Of a stretch of 64,000 nt of DNA, positions 29,780-41,269 are shown in pieces (position 1 is the first letter of the stretch; each line of letters begins with the position of its first letter). Origin of the DNA: Flectonema sp. DT1601 (taxonomy: Eukaryota; Euglenozoa; Diplonemea; Diplonemida; Diplonemidae); NCBI GenBank assembly GCA_964019425.1, contig OZ025784.1:1116001-1180000 (forward strand). Reading direction: 5' to 3'. The notes beneath the pieces were generated by a model that was not told the DNA's origin, made no database searches, and worked only from the letters and a program-made list of their open reading frames with translations. Both the position numbers and the translations under genes were made by a program.

Positions 29780-30803
29780 TAAGACAACTACACTAAAAAA
29801 GGAAACAATCGTTTTAATATCCACCCGGAGGATATCACTGCAGGAGGCTGCTTTAACCCGGGAAAGAAATTTAGAAAGCTTGGAAGATTGATCAGCGCAT
29901 CTACAAAAGAGAGCTCGTCCAGTAGTAACAAGATAATTCACCAGATATTCAAAACGGAAAATCCAAAACTATTCGCTATCTCAGTTTTGATGAATAAAAC
30001 CAAGCCGCAAGCTTCGAAGAAAATAAACAACCTTGTTGCTACCTATTTATATAAGACGAATCCCAACTTATCCTAAATAATGAGATTATATAAGGAAAAG
30101 ATAAAATAGATAAGCAGGTAAAGAAGAAGGGGGGGAACTGATAACAATTGAACTGATGGTATACCAGTACCAAAGACGCGACTGTTAAAGCGAGTATTAA
30201 ATACTCAATTGAGATAAAAACGTCACTTGTATCCCATTATCGAGACAGGATAATATTCATTGATGAACAGTACATGTTACTATACGACTCTATTCTTTTT
30301 AGAGGAAAGCAAAGGGGCAGCGGGAGGGATGCTAAACAAACAGCAAGAAACAAGAATATCTCCAAGCAACTCATCGATTTCCATATGTGATCATACGCAC
30401 TCTGTAATCTCCTTGCTTATAAAAGCATCAGAAGTTTTATTTTATTTTTTTCGTATTTGTACATTTGGAAATAACAAATGAATTGCCTTGCGGAAGAAAT
30501 ATGCAGCAGGATAATAACGGATGTAGCGAACAAAAGACACACGAAGGTAATCGACCGATGTCTGGCAGCTACAACATAGCGAGTAACGCTCAGTACATAA
30601 AGAAATTAATTAGGGTTTGCACACGGGAAAATACAAATTTTGGTTTAGAATTTAGTGGCAAAATGTGTCGCTTCAACGAGACGAAGAAAGTACACAAAAT
30701 GACTTCACTGCCAACACGAATTACAAATTTTAGAAAAGACACAATAAATGAGCGAAGACCATCGAGCGGATCCAATCCAACTCTGCATGTAAAAGTTAGC
30801 TAA
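29780..30803 (+). other. Plus-strand stretch with coding-like composition, unassigned
   Basis: This is the only long stretch of the desert without long homopolymers, apart from a few short runs. It contains plus-strand frames of about 98, 73 and 112 codons (ending near 30078, 30481 and 30803) in different frames, the first two without a clear ATG start. No motif was recognised. It may be a decayed gene or element, or chance. Confidence 0.25.
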
Positions 30804-30867
30804 GTTTTTTTTGAGTTTGTTAGGTAGTTAGTTTTTTTAATCCAACTTTGAACAGCATCACGGATCG

Positions 30868-31024
30868 TTATTTATTTATTTACGAAGCCTAGGAAGCCAA
30901 AAGCCAGGAAAAGCTCACAGGGTAACAGTTATATCGCTACCAGCAACCGTGAGACTCTCACAGACGATAAGAGACATAGAATAACCTGGAACAAATGACT
31001 ACCTAAACCCACTGCCCACGCGAG
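30868..31024 (-). repeat. Short retroposed repeat, copy 2
   Basis: Nearly identical to copy 1 from the (TTTA)n edge through CCACGCGAG, with an extra GGTAAC after CTCACAG that copy 3 also has. The two copies diverge outside these limits, which sets the right-hand boundary. Confidence 0.78.
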
Positions 31025-33648
31025 CAGACAGTGTTAGAGACGGCTGACACCACCAATTTTTGTCAAAGAGAGTTTTGTTAAATTAGACAACAAGAATTGC
31101 TTCTTAACATTACTAAACAGAAGATACGCTAAAATGCATGATAACAATAATGGAATAATTTAATACAGATCCATGTCAAGGGGATCAAGGGCATCAGCAA
31201 CAAGAACAAAGAAAAACATAAATGAATACCGACGAGAATGTATTCCAACGAAGATAAAGAAACTGAAAAATCTCGAAAGACGCGAACTAATGTCCGTCTT
31301 TCTTTTTTTTTTTTTTTTTTTTTTTTTTGATTGCGTTATGTCACTACATCTGATTCCAATTTATTTCCGGTTTTCCTTTTATTTTATTCTTTTATTTTTA
31401 TAAAACAAGATAAAGTGACAGTGCTGTTCCGTGTAACAGTTTCAGTCCATAATCTCGTTTTAGAAGTCACTTTTTTTTTTTTTTTTTTTTTTTGGCCTTT
31501 TTTACATGTTAGTCAGTAAGCAGTCAACCGAGTATCGTTGGGCATACGCTCAAACAGAAACAGCGTAGCCCTTATACCCCGGTAGAAAGGTTGGACCATC
31601 CCACAGAGGATTACTTTATTAGTTTCGTATAACTAAATTAAGAGATTAGTAACTACACGTGTTTTGGTTGGTAGCAATATGAATATTTCCAAAGCTCTGC
31701 ATGAGTTGGTTCACTACAAAAAAAAAAATACGCTTCGTATGCGTTGATAAAAGAAAACACCAGCTAACAATAATCATCAAGGAAAAATTTAAATTAAAAG
31801 AACCTTAAAGGAGGAGGGATGAAAAAAAAAGAAGGAAAAAGAAAAAAAAGGGCAAACATACAATAATATATTAGTTTAGCATTCACTCATGGAAGTCGAA
31901 CACACTTAGTAAAACTCTTTGAACGCGGAGATGATGAAGGAAAACTCTTATTTTGTTTTTTTTTTCAAAGTAAGAAGACGGGGACGGAAAATAATAATAA
32001 ACAAACAAACAAAAAAAAAAAAAAAAAATGAAAACGTTTTTTCATTTGCTGTACGACTACATGACGAGAGGGGAGGGGATGGGGGAAAAGCATCGGCCAC
32101 TAAGTCGAAGATAGCTGAAAGAATTTCTCAACTTTTGGGGAAAAGAATTAACTTTATTGAAGCAGACAATAAAGACTATCTCCTCAACGAGTTGTTCTCT
32201 GAACTACATGTAGCAAGCAAGCAAATAAAAAAGAAAAATAAGAAAAAAATAATAATTATCACACAGGAAAACTGACTTTTTTTTTTTTTTTTATTAGCCA
32301 GGAAAGTAATAAAGGGAAAAAAGAATAATTCCACTTTTTTTTTTTTTTTTTTTTTTTTACTTTTTTTTTTGTGTTTTTTTTTTTTTTTTTGTATTTGAGT
32401 TGTTTTGAATATTTATTAATTAATTATTCCTTCATTCATTTATTTGTTTCTCATTTTTTTTTTTTTTTTTTTCTCAAAGGAAAGATGATGTCACAACTAA
32501 TAGCAGTCTGACATTGAGAAGAGTTTCTTGCCACACTATTGAACTAGCGACCACGAAACTATTTTCATTCACACGAAGTGGGAGGGGAATGAGGGGTTAT
32601 TGGTACGGGGAAACCTTATAAGGCAAGTATTGCAAAAAACAGAAGAAAAGGGGGAAAATAAATAAATAATACGAATCAGCTTCGGAAAAAATGAACAATG
32701 AATTCCTCAAATTTTCTGAACAATGACAATCATAAGAGGAAAAAACACCATGAAAAAAAAAAGTTTTTTTTAAAAAAAAAAGCCTTGAAAGTTTTGTTGT
32801 ATGTCACAAAATGACCAGATTTGAAAAAACAAAATTCAACAAAAATACGGGATGGCATGCAATGCAAGTCTATTTCCAATGAAGAAGAAAATTCAACACG
32901 GAAGTTATCTTTTCTTCGTTTCTTTTTTTTTTTTTTTTTTTTTTTTTCCTGCTGCGCAATTTCCGAGCATCACCCTTAAACAAAGAAGAAAAACAGACAG
33001 GGACGGGAATTTTTTTTTTTTTTTTTTTTGCTTCTTCTGGGTGATTCAGAAAATCAAAACTACAGTTGTGGTCTTTCTTGGTTACAAGATTTCGAACATA
33101 CCAGGATGCATGTGCGCCAAATGAATGGTGGAGAACAACTTATCGGTTAGAACTACTTGGGTTTTTTTTAAAAAAAATAAAAATAAAAATAAAAAAGAAA
33201 AAATCAAATGTTGTTGTTGGAAGAAATCGTATTGGACCTCCGCACTTCTCTATGCTGGAAAAAAATCAAACACACAACTAAAAAAAAAAAAATGATGGTT
33301 CACAGTTGTAGTATTTGCTCGCATTTCAGTAGAGGGAGTATCGAAAACACATCCCCCAATGTGGTTGTAACAAAGCTTCTTAATGAATATCATTTCAGTT
33401 TGTCACAGGCTGTTCCTTCGACGTCCGAAGATGATCTTTTTTTTTTTTTTTTTTTCTAATTTTCTTATTTACGTAGGCAGTACTCTGATTTAAAGTATTA
33501 GAGAAGGAGAAGAAGAAAAAAAAAAAGAAAAATAGGTGGCCTTTTTTCGTGTGAACAAGATCAAGATTTTCATCTTTTCACTGCTACCGAAACAATGGCA
33601 CAAACTTTTTTTTTTTTTTTCTTCTTTTTTTTTTCTAAAAGATAAACA

Positions 33649-34560
33649 AACGTTCGGTGGAGATTAGTTAAAAAAGTGATGTGTCATCCCTCCATCGTTG
33701 TATGCGTGTAAAGCATTTAAACCATGGCTGTTTTTTGTTTCTTTTTTTCGGTTTAAGTTGCCGAGGAACTTAATAAAAGAATACCAGTTTGGGATATTTT
33801 TAACTCTTCTATGTCTGAATAGCAATTTTTTTTTTTTTTTTTTTAAGCCTAGGAAGCCAAAAGCCAGGAAAAGCTCACTGGGTAACAGTTATATCGCTAC
33901 CAGCAACCAAAATTTTCACACGAAAAAGATCGAGCAAAAAAAAAATATGCAAAAACTTGTGGCATTCCAGTAATACTGAATATGTGTAAACAGATGTTCA
34001 AAAAAAGAATTAAAAAATTTTAACGTTCGCGGGATAGGTTACAAAATGATGCGACCCATCCCTATCGTTGTCTGTGTATGAAGCATTTAAACCATGACTG
34101 TTTTTTTTTCTTTTCTTTGGTTTAAGTTACCGAAGAACTTAATAAAGAATACCAGTTTGGGATATTTTTAACTCTTCCATACCTGGATAAGCAATTTTCA
34201 CACGAAAAGATGGCTTTCCAGTAATACTGATTTTTCTTTTGCTTTATTTACGAAACAAAAAAAAAGAAGAGAAAAAAAAACAGATTCTCAAAAAAGAATT
34301 AAAAAGTTTTAACGTTCGCGGGATAGGTTACAAAATGATGCGACCCATCCCTATCGTTGTCTGTGTATGAAGCATTTAAACCATGACTGTTTTTTTTTTT
34401 TTGTTTTTTTTGGTTTGTGTTACCGAAGAACTTAAAAAAAGAACACCAGTTTGGTGCTTTTTAGCGATACATAAATAGCTATTTTTCACACAAAAGTATG
34501 CAAAAGAAATCGTAGCTGTGCAATAATATTGATTTCTTTGTTCTTTACGAGAACAAAAAA
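33649..34560. repeat. Three tandem units of a 289-bp repeat
   Basis: Units start at AACGTTCG near 33649, 34022 and 34311. Each contains a CCCTATCGTTG-like block, AAGCATTTAAACCATG, a T-rich tract, GGTTTAAGTT-like sequence and a CAGTAATACTGA-like end. Units two and three are nearly identical over their first 70 bp, and unit one is more diverged. Unit one is longer because of the insertion at 33830-33910. Confidence 0.85.
33830..33910 (-). mobile_element. 5'-truncated retroposed repeat, copy 3, inserted in a tandem unit
   Basis: The 81-bp segment begins with a T run (poly(A) tail on the minus strand), then AAGCCTAGGAAGCC and continues to CAGCAACC, where copies 1 and 2 go on. It interrupts the first tandem unit; the empty site is visible in unit two (GCAATTTTCACAC). 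AATTTT appears on both sides (33824-33829 and 33911-33916) as a likely target-site duplication. Poly(A) tail, 5' truncation and duplication together indicate target-primed retroposition. Confidence 0.8.
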
Positions 34561-34989
34561 AAAAGAAATGTTGTTTGGCTAAGTGAATAAGCCATACAAC
34601 CCCTGGGTAGTCCCGAAATCCGACGATTTTTTCGTGGGATTGGTGGTGATAACATCAACACAAATTTTTTTCTGTGGAGAAAAAAATATTTTATTTACTA
34701 AATTTTCTGTCTTTGGAAAAAACAGATACAGAAAAGCTTCATTACAATGTCTTTAACACTCAGTAGAGATGTCTATCTCTAAATTTGTTGAGTTAGAATT
34801 ATCTAATCCTTTGGACAAGTCGAACAACCTTGCCCAAGAGAGAGCCCATGTTTGTACGGGAGGTCTATTTCCCGCGTAGAATTGGTAGTGTGTACACTTA
34901 AGCTAGTGAGAACTGGATTTGGAAGTTTAAAAATGTGATGCTTATTTTTGACATCACTCCTCCCCAATACTGTTCAATAATATCATGAA

Positions 34990-35025
<36 letters not shown>

Positions 35026-36368
35026 GGATACACACATAACATTCAGCTATTTTCCTGATAACATTGTTGACCAAAATGTAATGAGCGTAGAATAGATAAA
35101 ACACACTGCAAAATGCCGTAAAACACTTTACATTTATGAACAATGTTTCTGTGTTGGAATTCAGTGCAAGTACGAGATTGAACTATTTAATTACTTAAAT
35201 AGTTGTGAGTCCTGAGAAACCAAAACCAAAAGGTATAATGTAATACGGCAGAGTGTAGGTTTTTCACCTATTTTAACTACTTGTTAATAAGCAAACAAAT
35301 TCTTTATTTTAAAAAAATAAAAAAAGAGGACCGTTAACTAACGTTGCTAACGTTTAAAAAAATGAGGGAAAAAAAAAACAGTGGAAATGACGACATTGGT
35401 ACTCGAAGAAAAAAGAAACGCAGAATAAATGAAATAAAATAATAATAATCCAGCATAGAAATCAACGGAGGGGGAGGACTTAATACGATTAAAAATTAAC
35501 AACGAAAGGGGAGGGGGGGGAGATTGCTTGAAACTGGTGTTAATATGTAACCTTCCTCAGCAAAAGGAAAAGACATAATACTATGAACACCCAGTCTTTT
35601 TTTTTTTTTTTTTTTTTTTTTTGCACTTAACGTGCATCATTGGATTATGAGCTACAAGAAAATGCTGAGAAACTTTTTTTTCAGCTTTAAGTCGCTCAGC
35701 TATAACACCAGCGTCTTGTGGGAACCACAAAACTGCCATCTTTTTTTTTTCTTTTATTATTTCTTTTTTTTTTTAAAATCGAAATCTAACAGTTGTGATA
35801 GAAACGGCGTAATGGAAGAAGCTACCATCAGCTGGAAAGATGTATTTTTTTTTTTCTGTTTTTTATTTCAGATTAAAATATCAAAAAATATAAAAAAAAG
35901 ATGACTTGTCTGATATTGAACCTCTTGCAATCCAAATAGTTTTTATTTATTTTATTTGTTTTTATTTATGTTTTTTTTTTTTTTTTTTAGGTAGAGGAAG
36001 TATTTCCCCCACGAAGTATTACTCTCAATAGATTTTAAAAAAAAAAAAGAAAATATGTGAATTAGATTTTTTGTTGTAGCATCTCTCATAATTATTTCTT
36101 CTCATTGATGGAAGAACAAAACAATAAAAGAAAAAGAAAGAAAAGAGAAAAACATCCGAAATGATGAATTTCATTTTTTTTTTTTTTTTTTGTGTGTATA
36201 CAATTTAATTTCAAACAAAAGCATAATTGAAGAAAGATTACTGCTGACAGTTTTTTGAGCAAACCTTGTTAAGCTTTCCATGCGGGTTGGAATTGCCAAT
36301 TTGCCATTCAGGATAGTTGCAGAAAAGAAGAAAAATAATTTCCACTTAAGCAGCCATGAACTCCGTAC

Positions 36369-36617
36369 TCAAAGAACTCTGGTTATAGTTAACACAGGGA
36401 CGCTGTAGTCAGTTGTAAAAGTCGCAAAACTCTCTCTTACAGGTGTCCGTTCTTTAAGACTTTGCTCAACAGTTTCACCGTGTTCATCTAACTTCTTTAA
36501 GAACCGTTCCATAACCGTTTCAAAACCACTCGGAGATTCACGCTGCTGCTCAGCCAGCTTCATAGCCTGCTTTATTCTAAATATGTCTGGTTTTGAGCTG
36601 TTTCTGTGACCAGTCAT
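36369..36617 (-). CDS. Tiny protein of an unrecognised two-member family, 82 aa
   Basis: I do not recognise the family. The protein is charged and helical without signal peptide or membrane segment. Residues about 15-75 align with the 79-aa product encoded at 40276-40515. Shared features are a K-x-AM helix start, M-x-RFL-x-KLD-x-HGE in the middle and a DY-x-V motif near the end. A clear acceptor-like AG (36640-36641) lies 22 nt upstream of the ATG, supporting a real gene. The invariant KLD-x-HGE suggests a folded domain or binding motif; function unknown. Confidence 0.75.
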   Translation of the reverse strand: MTGHRNSSKPDIFRIKQAMKLAEQQRESPSGFETVMERFLKKLDEHGETVEQSLKERTPVRESFATFTTDYSVPVLTITRVL

Positions 36618-36639
36618 TTTGGTTTTTTAAGGGTTTGGG

Positions 36640-36660
36640 CTGTTGAGTTGAATGAATTAT
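36640..36660 (-). promoter_or_regulatory. Splice-acceptor-like site for the 82-aa gene
   Basis: Sense ATAATTCATTCAACTCAACAG ends 22 nt before the ATG at 36617. Confidence 0.6.
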
Positions 36661-38213
36661 ATCTTTTTTAAAATTAGCTCATGATGAAAACAAAAGTATC
36701 AGGTAAGATAGACGTCAGTTTATATGGACCATTAATGTTCCTGTCAGAAATAAGATAAGATCATGTTTCGACAAACAATCAAATAAATAATTTTTTTTTT
36801 TTTTTTTTTTAAAAACAACAAAGACACGATTGTCCACAAAATAGAGCGTCTTTGGGGGGGAAAAAAAAAATGAAAAATAGATTTGGAAGAAGGGTTAGAG
36901 TCGGGAAATTATTTTTTTTTTTTTTTTTTTTAATGTAATTAATTTGTGCTTTAACGGGAAACCAAGACTGATCGAAAGAAAGTAGTCTGATCCCACCTGT
37001 AGTTTTAGTGATGTTTAAGATTAAATCTTTTTTTTTTTTTTTTTTTTTTTTCCTTTCCTCCCCAATATTTTCTCACCAATGAGGAAAAATATTAGAGGGG
37101 GGGAAAACAAAAAACGTTAGCTGCAGAGAAAAAAAAATCTCCTGATTGGTAAATTAATGTCAACGGGTGAAACTCTTGACAATGAAAAAAACAGTACAAA
37201 AATTAATGTCAAGTATTTAACTGGAAAAAATATTTTGTATTTGTCAATCAAAGAAAAGGTAGTGTTTAGGGAAATTGATATCAAGAGGGAGGGTAATTCG
37301 AAAATTTGATACCTGTCAAAGGAACAACAATTTCTCTGACAATCTAAACTGCCAGTGGCAGCGTAGCAAATGAATACAAATAAATAAAGGGACTTGAGAT
37401 GAGTAGATCAAAAAAGAAAAGGTCGGAGGGTGATACTATAGAAAAAAAACAGCAATAATAAATTTTTTTCATGAAAATATTCTTTTTTTTTTTTTTAAAG
37501 GAGATAAGAAACACTTTTATTTTCTCCCTCAAAAAAAAAACAAGTATTTATTTATTTATTTATTATTATTATTATTATTTTTCAATTCTCATTGCACCCC
37601 CGTTGTCGGAGTTAGTAAGGAAGATGGAAATTACTGGAAGAAGCAACACATGCGACAACATGCAACGAATGGACAGCACGATAAATAAAACACATAAACA
37701 CACGCCTTTTTCAAGCACAGTACTCAGGCGGAATAAATACTGCGCTCTTTTTAAGAATTTATATAAAAAAAAAAGAATTGAAAGAACAAGACATAGGCAA
37801 GAAACGTGTCTCATAACCCTGCATAAAATTCGTGTCGATTACAGCAGCGTCACGACTAAAGTCGTGGGGGGTTTCTTTTTTTTTTTTTTTTTTTTTCTCT
37901 CTAAATAAAGTGATGACACTCACAAAAAGACATTACACACGTGTTTTTAGTAAGATGGTCAGTTTTTTAAACATAAAAAAAAGAACTAACTCGAAATTGC
38001 AAACACCAAACATAAGAATTCTTTTTGAGCATCTAATTATTGGTTACTCCACACATAAGTCGTAAGAAAGTAACATTCTTTAAGAATTACTACTTTTGCA
38101 ACAGAAAACATTGCTCAACGAAGCCTCTGCTTGCTGTTGTTCCTTGCCAACCACAAACTCAAGTAAACCACACTCGCAATGCAGATGAGACACGTTATAA
38201 AAATCAACGGGAG

Positions 38214-38251
<38 letters not shown>

Positions 38252-39666
38252 TGCATTTTTTCTGACTAAAAAAAATAAAATAAAAAATAAAAACGGAAAG
38301 ATAAGTTGATTGGAAGAAACAAATTTTTTTTTTTTAATCGAAAACAAAAAGAAGTCGGGTGGCGCGAAAGATTCGCAGCTGATTTTATCTTTTTTTTTTC
38401 TTTTTTTTTTTTTTTATTCTATTTCTTTCTATTTTTTTTTCCAGAAATAGTGGTACGTAGTGAAAAAAAATAATAATACAACAGCACAAAATAATAATCA
38501 AACAAACTTTTAAATAGGAAGAATTTAATTCTTCCTATTCTTACTGAGAGCATACACAAAACACCCCACAACCCCCACAGTTGGGAATCTTGAGAGTGTT
38601 AGAAAAAATGAGAAAAGATGAAGCAGCTCAGCTATCCATTCCCCGTTAGAGAAAAGAGAATAAAAGAAATTCGCTTTTACAACACGACACGGAAAAACAA
38701 TCAATAATGCAGTCGAACGAATGATACTGGAATACAACGGGCATTTAAGTAAGTTATTGTTTTTTTTTTTTTTTCTTCTAAGTATTTTTTTCTTTCTTGA
38801 ATAATTAAACATCGTTTAAAATATAAATCTGAAAAGAATAGAGAATTTGCAGCTGAACAAAAGTCTCTGAAATCGTATCTGAAATAGTAATTATTAGTAA
38901 TATTATTACACAATGATAGAGCGAGGCAGCAACGTAATTGAGTCGCAACCAACTCATCGTTGGTAGCGAAACAATCTCATTGTTTTCACATTTTCTTTTT
39001 TTTTTTTTTTTTCTTTTCTTTTCTTTTGATAATGTACAGAAATTAAAATTTCGATTTTTTTTTTTTTTTTTTTTTCTTTTAGATAACAGTAAAGGTAGAA
39101 CCACAGAGTAAAAACAAACTTGGATGTTTTCAACAGGGAACAACAACTTGCACTGCGTAGGGTCACAGCAAAGAACTAAAAAAAAAAAAAAAAAAAAAAA
39201 AATTCTCTCAATTGGAGTTTTAATTATAAGAGCAGACTTTTTTTTTCCTTCTTTTTTTTTCTTAACTGTACGGAAAAAGTTCATTCTCTGCCGTGACACA
39301 CGCATCCATTATAGCATGCAACAGCTTGATGTGACATAAAACATATTAAAAAAAATTCAGCAAAGGAAGTTAAACCTGCGGCTCACAACCGTCGGTGCCA
39401 CATGCTAAGCTGTTTAAACAGCAAATTGGGCTCAGCAACGTTCATGCAAGACTAATACAGAGATAACAACGGTTTTTAAGTGTACTCGTCATTGTTATAT
39501 AACTAGGAAGGCTTATACCCGCCGATTGAGATGTAAGTTTTTTTTTTGTAGTTACAAGTAGGAGTAGGAAGGCTTATGCCTGTTGAGTTTTTTTCAATAA
39601 TACAATATCAAAGCTGGGGTTTATACCCGTTGGTACCGACTGAAACACAATCACTGTTTTTGAATA

Positions 39667-39714
<48 letters not shown>

Positions 39715-40275
39715 CTTTCTTCGTTGTTCGTAGTTCGCTTTCTTTTGTCTTTTTTCATTCTCATATTCTCCTTTCCTTTTTTTTTTTTTTTTTTTTTTTT
39801 ATCGACAAAAAAAAAAAAAAAAAAGCAGGGTAGAGACAATGAGAGAGAGATTAGTATTACGTGCAGTAGGAGAAACAAGATTTAAAAAGCCCCGTGATTT
39901 GAAATAAGCAGATTATCTTTTATTTTTGTTCTCAGGGAATTAAAGTCAGGTTCTCTTTATGAAATGTTCACAACAATTTTCCAATCATTACTATTCTTAC
40001 CATGTTTTGCAAAACAATTAAGGGAACCATTTTAAAAAAAAAAAAAAAAAAGATAAGAGAGGTAAACAAAACGGGAAGGGTTTTTTTTTCTCTTTTTTTT
40101 CCCCTCGTTTTTTTTTTTTTTTTTTTAATTTTTTTTTTATTCACTTTCAAAAAAACATACAGCGGATTCACAGAGGGATTACAGTAGTAAAACAAGTTAG
40201 AGGAAGCAAACCCTACAAAAGGAGCGGTAATTGACGACTGTCCGATGTGAAATATAAGAAATGAGAAGTTGAAAC
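36661..40275. other. 3.6-kb gene-free spacer
   Basis: I see no gene between the two tiny paralogues. The spacer has many homopolymers, including a 45-nt T run at 39670-39714, a (TTTA)n/(TTA)n microsatellite near 37545-37580 and a near-perfect palindrome at 38513-38539. The frames present are K/F-rich and come from the runs. Confidence 0.6.
38513..38539. repeat. 27-bp palindrome, 13-bp arms
   Basis: AATAGGAAGAATT at 38513-38525 and its exact complement AATTCTTCCTATT at 38527-38539 flank a single T. No gene is adjacent. Confidence 0.9.
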
Positions 40276-40515
40276 TTAGTATGCAGCATCTACTTTGTAA
40301 TCCCTCGATAGGAAAACAACTTTCTTTGATGGTTTAGTAAAGGCACGTTCGATACCCTCACCATGTTTGTCGAGTTTTGCTAAAAACCTTCCCATGGCAT
40401 CGGCAATTCCACCGCTTGTGTCCTCATTCTGGTATTGTACAAACATAGCTTTCTTAAGGTTTTCCATGTCCTCGCTGTTTACTGAGTTGGTTCTCTTGGC
40501 AGTGATGACGGTCAT
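40276..40515 (-). CDS. Tiny protein of an unrecognised two-member family, 79 aa
   Basis: Paralogue of the 82-aa product at 36369-36617, which lies next downstream on the same strand. It has LKKAM, then M-x-RFLAKLDKHGE, then RDYKV near the C-terminus. No signal peptide, transmembrane helix or known domain is visible. The conserved block in two separate frames with differing DNA argues that both are translated. Upstream the nearest AG after a T-rich tract is CTTTCAAAAG at 40556-40557; another candidate lies about 60 nt further up. Confidence 0.75.
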   Translation of the reverse strand: MTVITAKRTNSVNSEDMENLKKAMFVQYQNEDTSGGIADAMGRFLAKLDKHGEGIERAFTKPSKKVVFLSRDYKVDAAY

Positions 40516-40555
40516 TATTTAATTTGTTGTTTTGAATTTTTTTTTTGTTAAATAG

Positions 40556-40565
40556 CTTTTGAAAG
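40556..40565 (-). promoter_or_regulatory. Possible splice-acceptor site for the 79-aa gene
   Basis: Sense CTTTCAAAAG lies 40 nt before the ATG, downstream of a T-rich stretch. It is weaker than the other sites, and CATTCAG near 40616 is an alternative. Confidence 0.4.
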
Positions 40566-41269
40566 TAAGGTAATAATAAATAATAACAAAAAACAAAAAA
40601 AAATTCAGTACCGGAGCTGAATGACTTAAAAATCGGTCGGAAACGTCTTTTTTTTTTTTTTTTTTTTTTTTTTTTGTCCCCTCAGTTTGAAAATAATATT
40701 AAAAATTCACCTTAGCAGAATACAACTTTTTCGCGATTATTTTTGTTGTAAACTGAAGTTGCTTGATAACAGAAAGATACACACGCACACGGGAGCATCT
40801 TAACCCAAACACACGTATGCAACATACCACCAGATTAAAAAGAAATTTTGTAAAAACCATATCAGAGAGAAGCTATTTACGTCGTTTGAATCTTGTCGTA
40901 CAGCGAACAGTCTGAGAAGACGACACGATATAATGGCTCTCAATCTGAATGGTTTTTTTGGTACAAAAAAAAGGGGGAGACAATGAGGATAGTTCTGGCT
41001 GCCATCGAGTACGTGAACTCAACTAATACGAAGAAGAGACTTCATCGCTGCCTTTGACAATCTTCTTAGAAATAAATAATTAATCGGTGTATAAGTGTAC
41101 ATGTAGATGGGTTGAGAACTGTTTCCTATTTCATCAAAGCATTTAACGATGTAAGGGAATAATATTGATAACATTACTAGAAACCCGTAAAAAGGAAATT
41201 AATCGCCAATCAAAAAATCAGCTACTGGCTGTCGAGAGGAGGAGGAGGAGTGTAGTGACTGATATTTTT
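40566..41269. other. Spacer between FAD-protein gene and 79-aa gene
   Basis: I see no gene. The spacer contains a 27-nt T run near 40649-40675 and otherwise unremarkable AT-rich sequence. Confidence 0.5.

Larger units (their letters stand above)
24471..36368. other. 12-kb gene desert rich in homopolymers and dispersed repeats
   Basis: No gene with family support was found. The region holds poly(A)/(T) runs of 15-35 nt every few hundred bases and two 13-nt poly(G) runs (27253-27265 and 27611-27623). It also holds a short retroposed repeat family (28349-28524, 29551-29690, 30868-31024, 33830-33910), tail-like repeats (25416-25525, 29189-29238), a perfect hairpin (29065-29106) and a 289-bp tandem repeat (33649-34560). 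A plus-strand stretch at 29780-30803 has fewer homopolymers and longer frames but no recognisable product. Confidence 0.6.

Noticed and set aside
31919-32275. 118-codon plus-strand frame with a helical segment
   Set aside because: Most of it is Lys-rich sequence from A runs; the remaining 45 codons have no recognisable motif and no acceptor-like context.
24471-36368. CRISPR-like or long array of regularly spaced repeats
   Set aside because: The repeats are dispersed or one short tandem of three; spacing is irregular and the host is eukaryotic.
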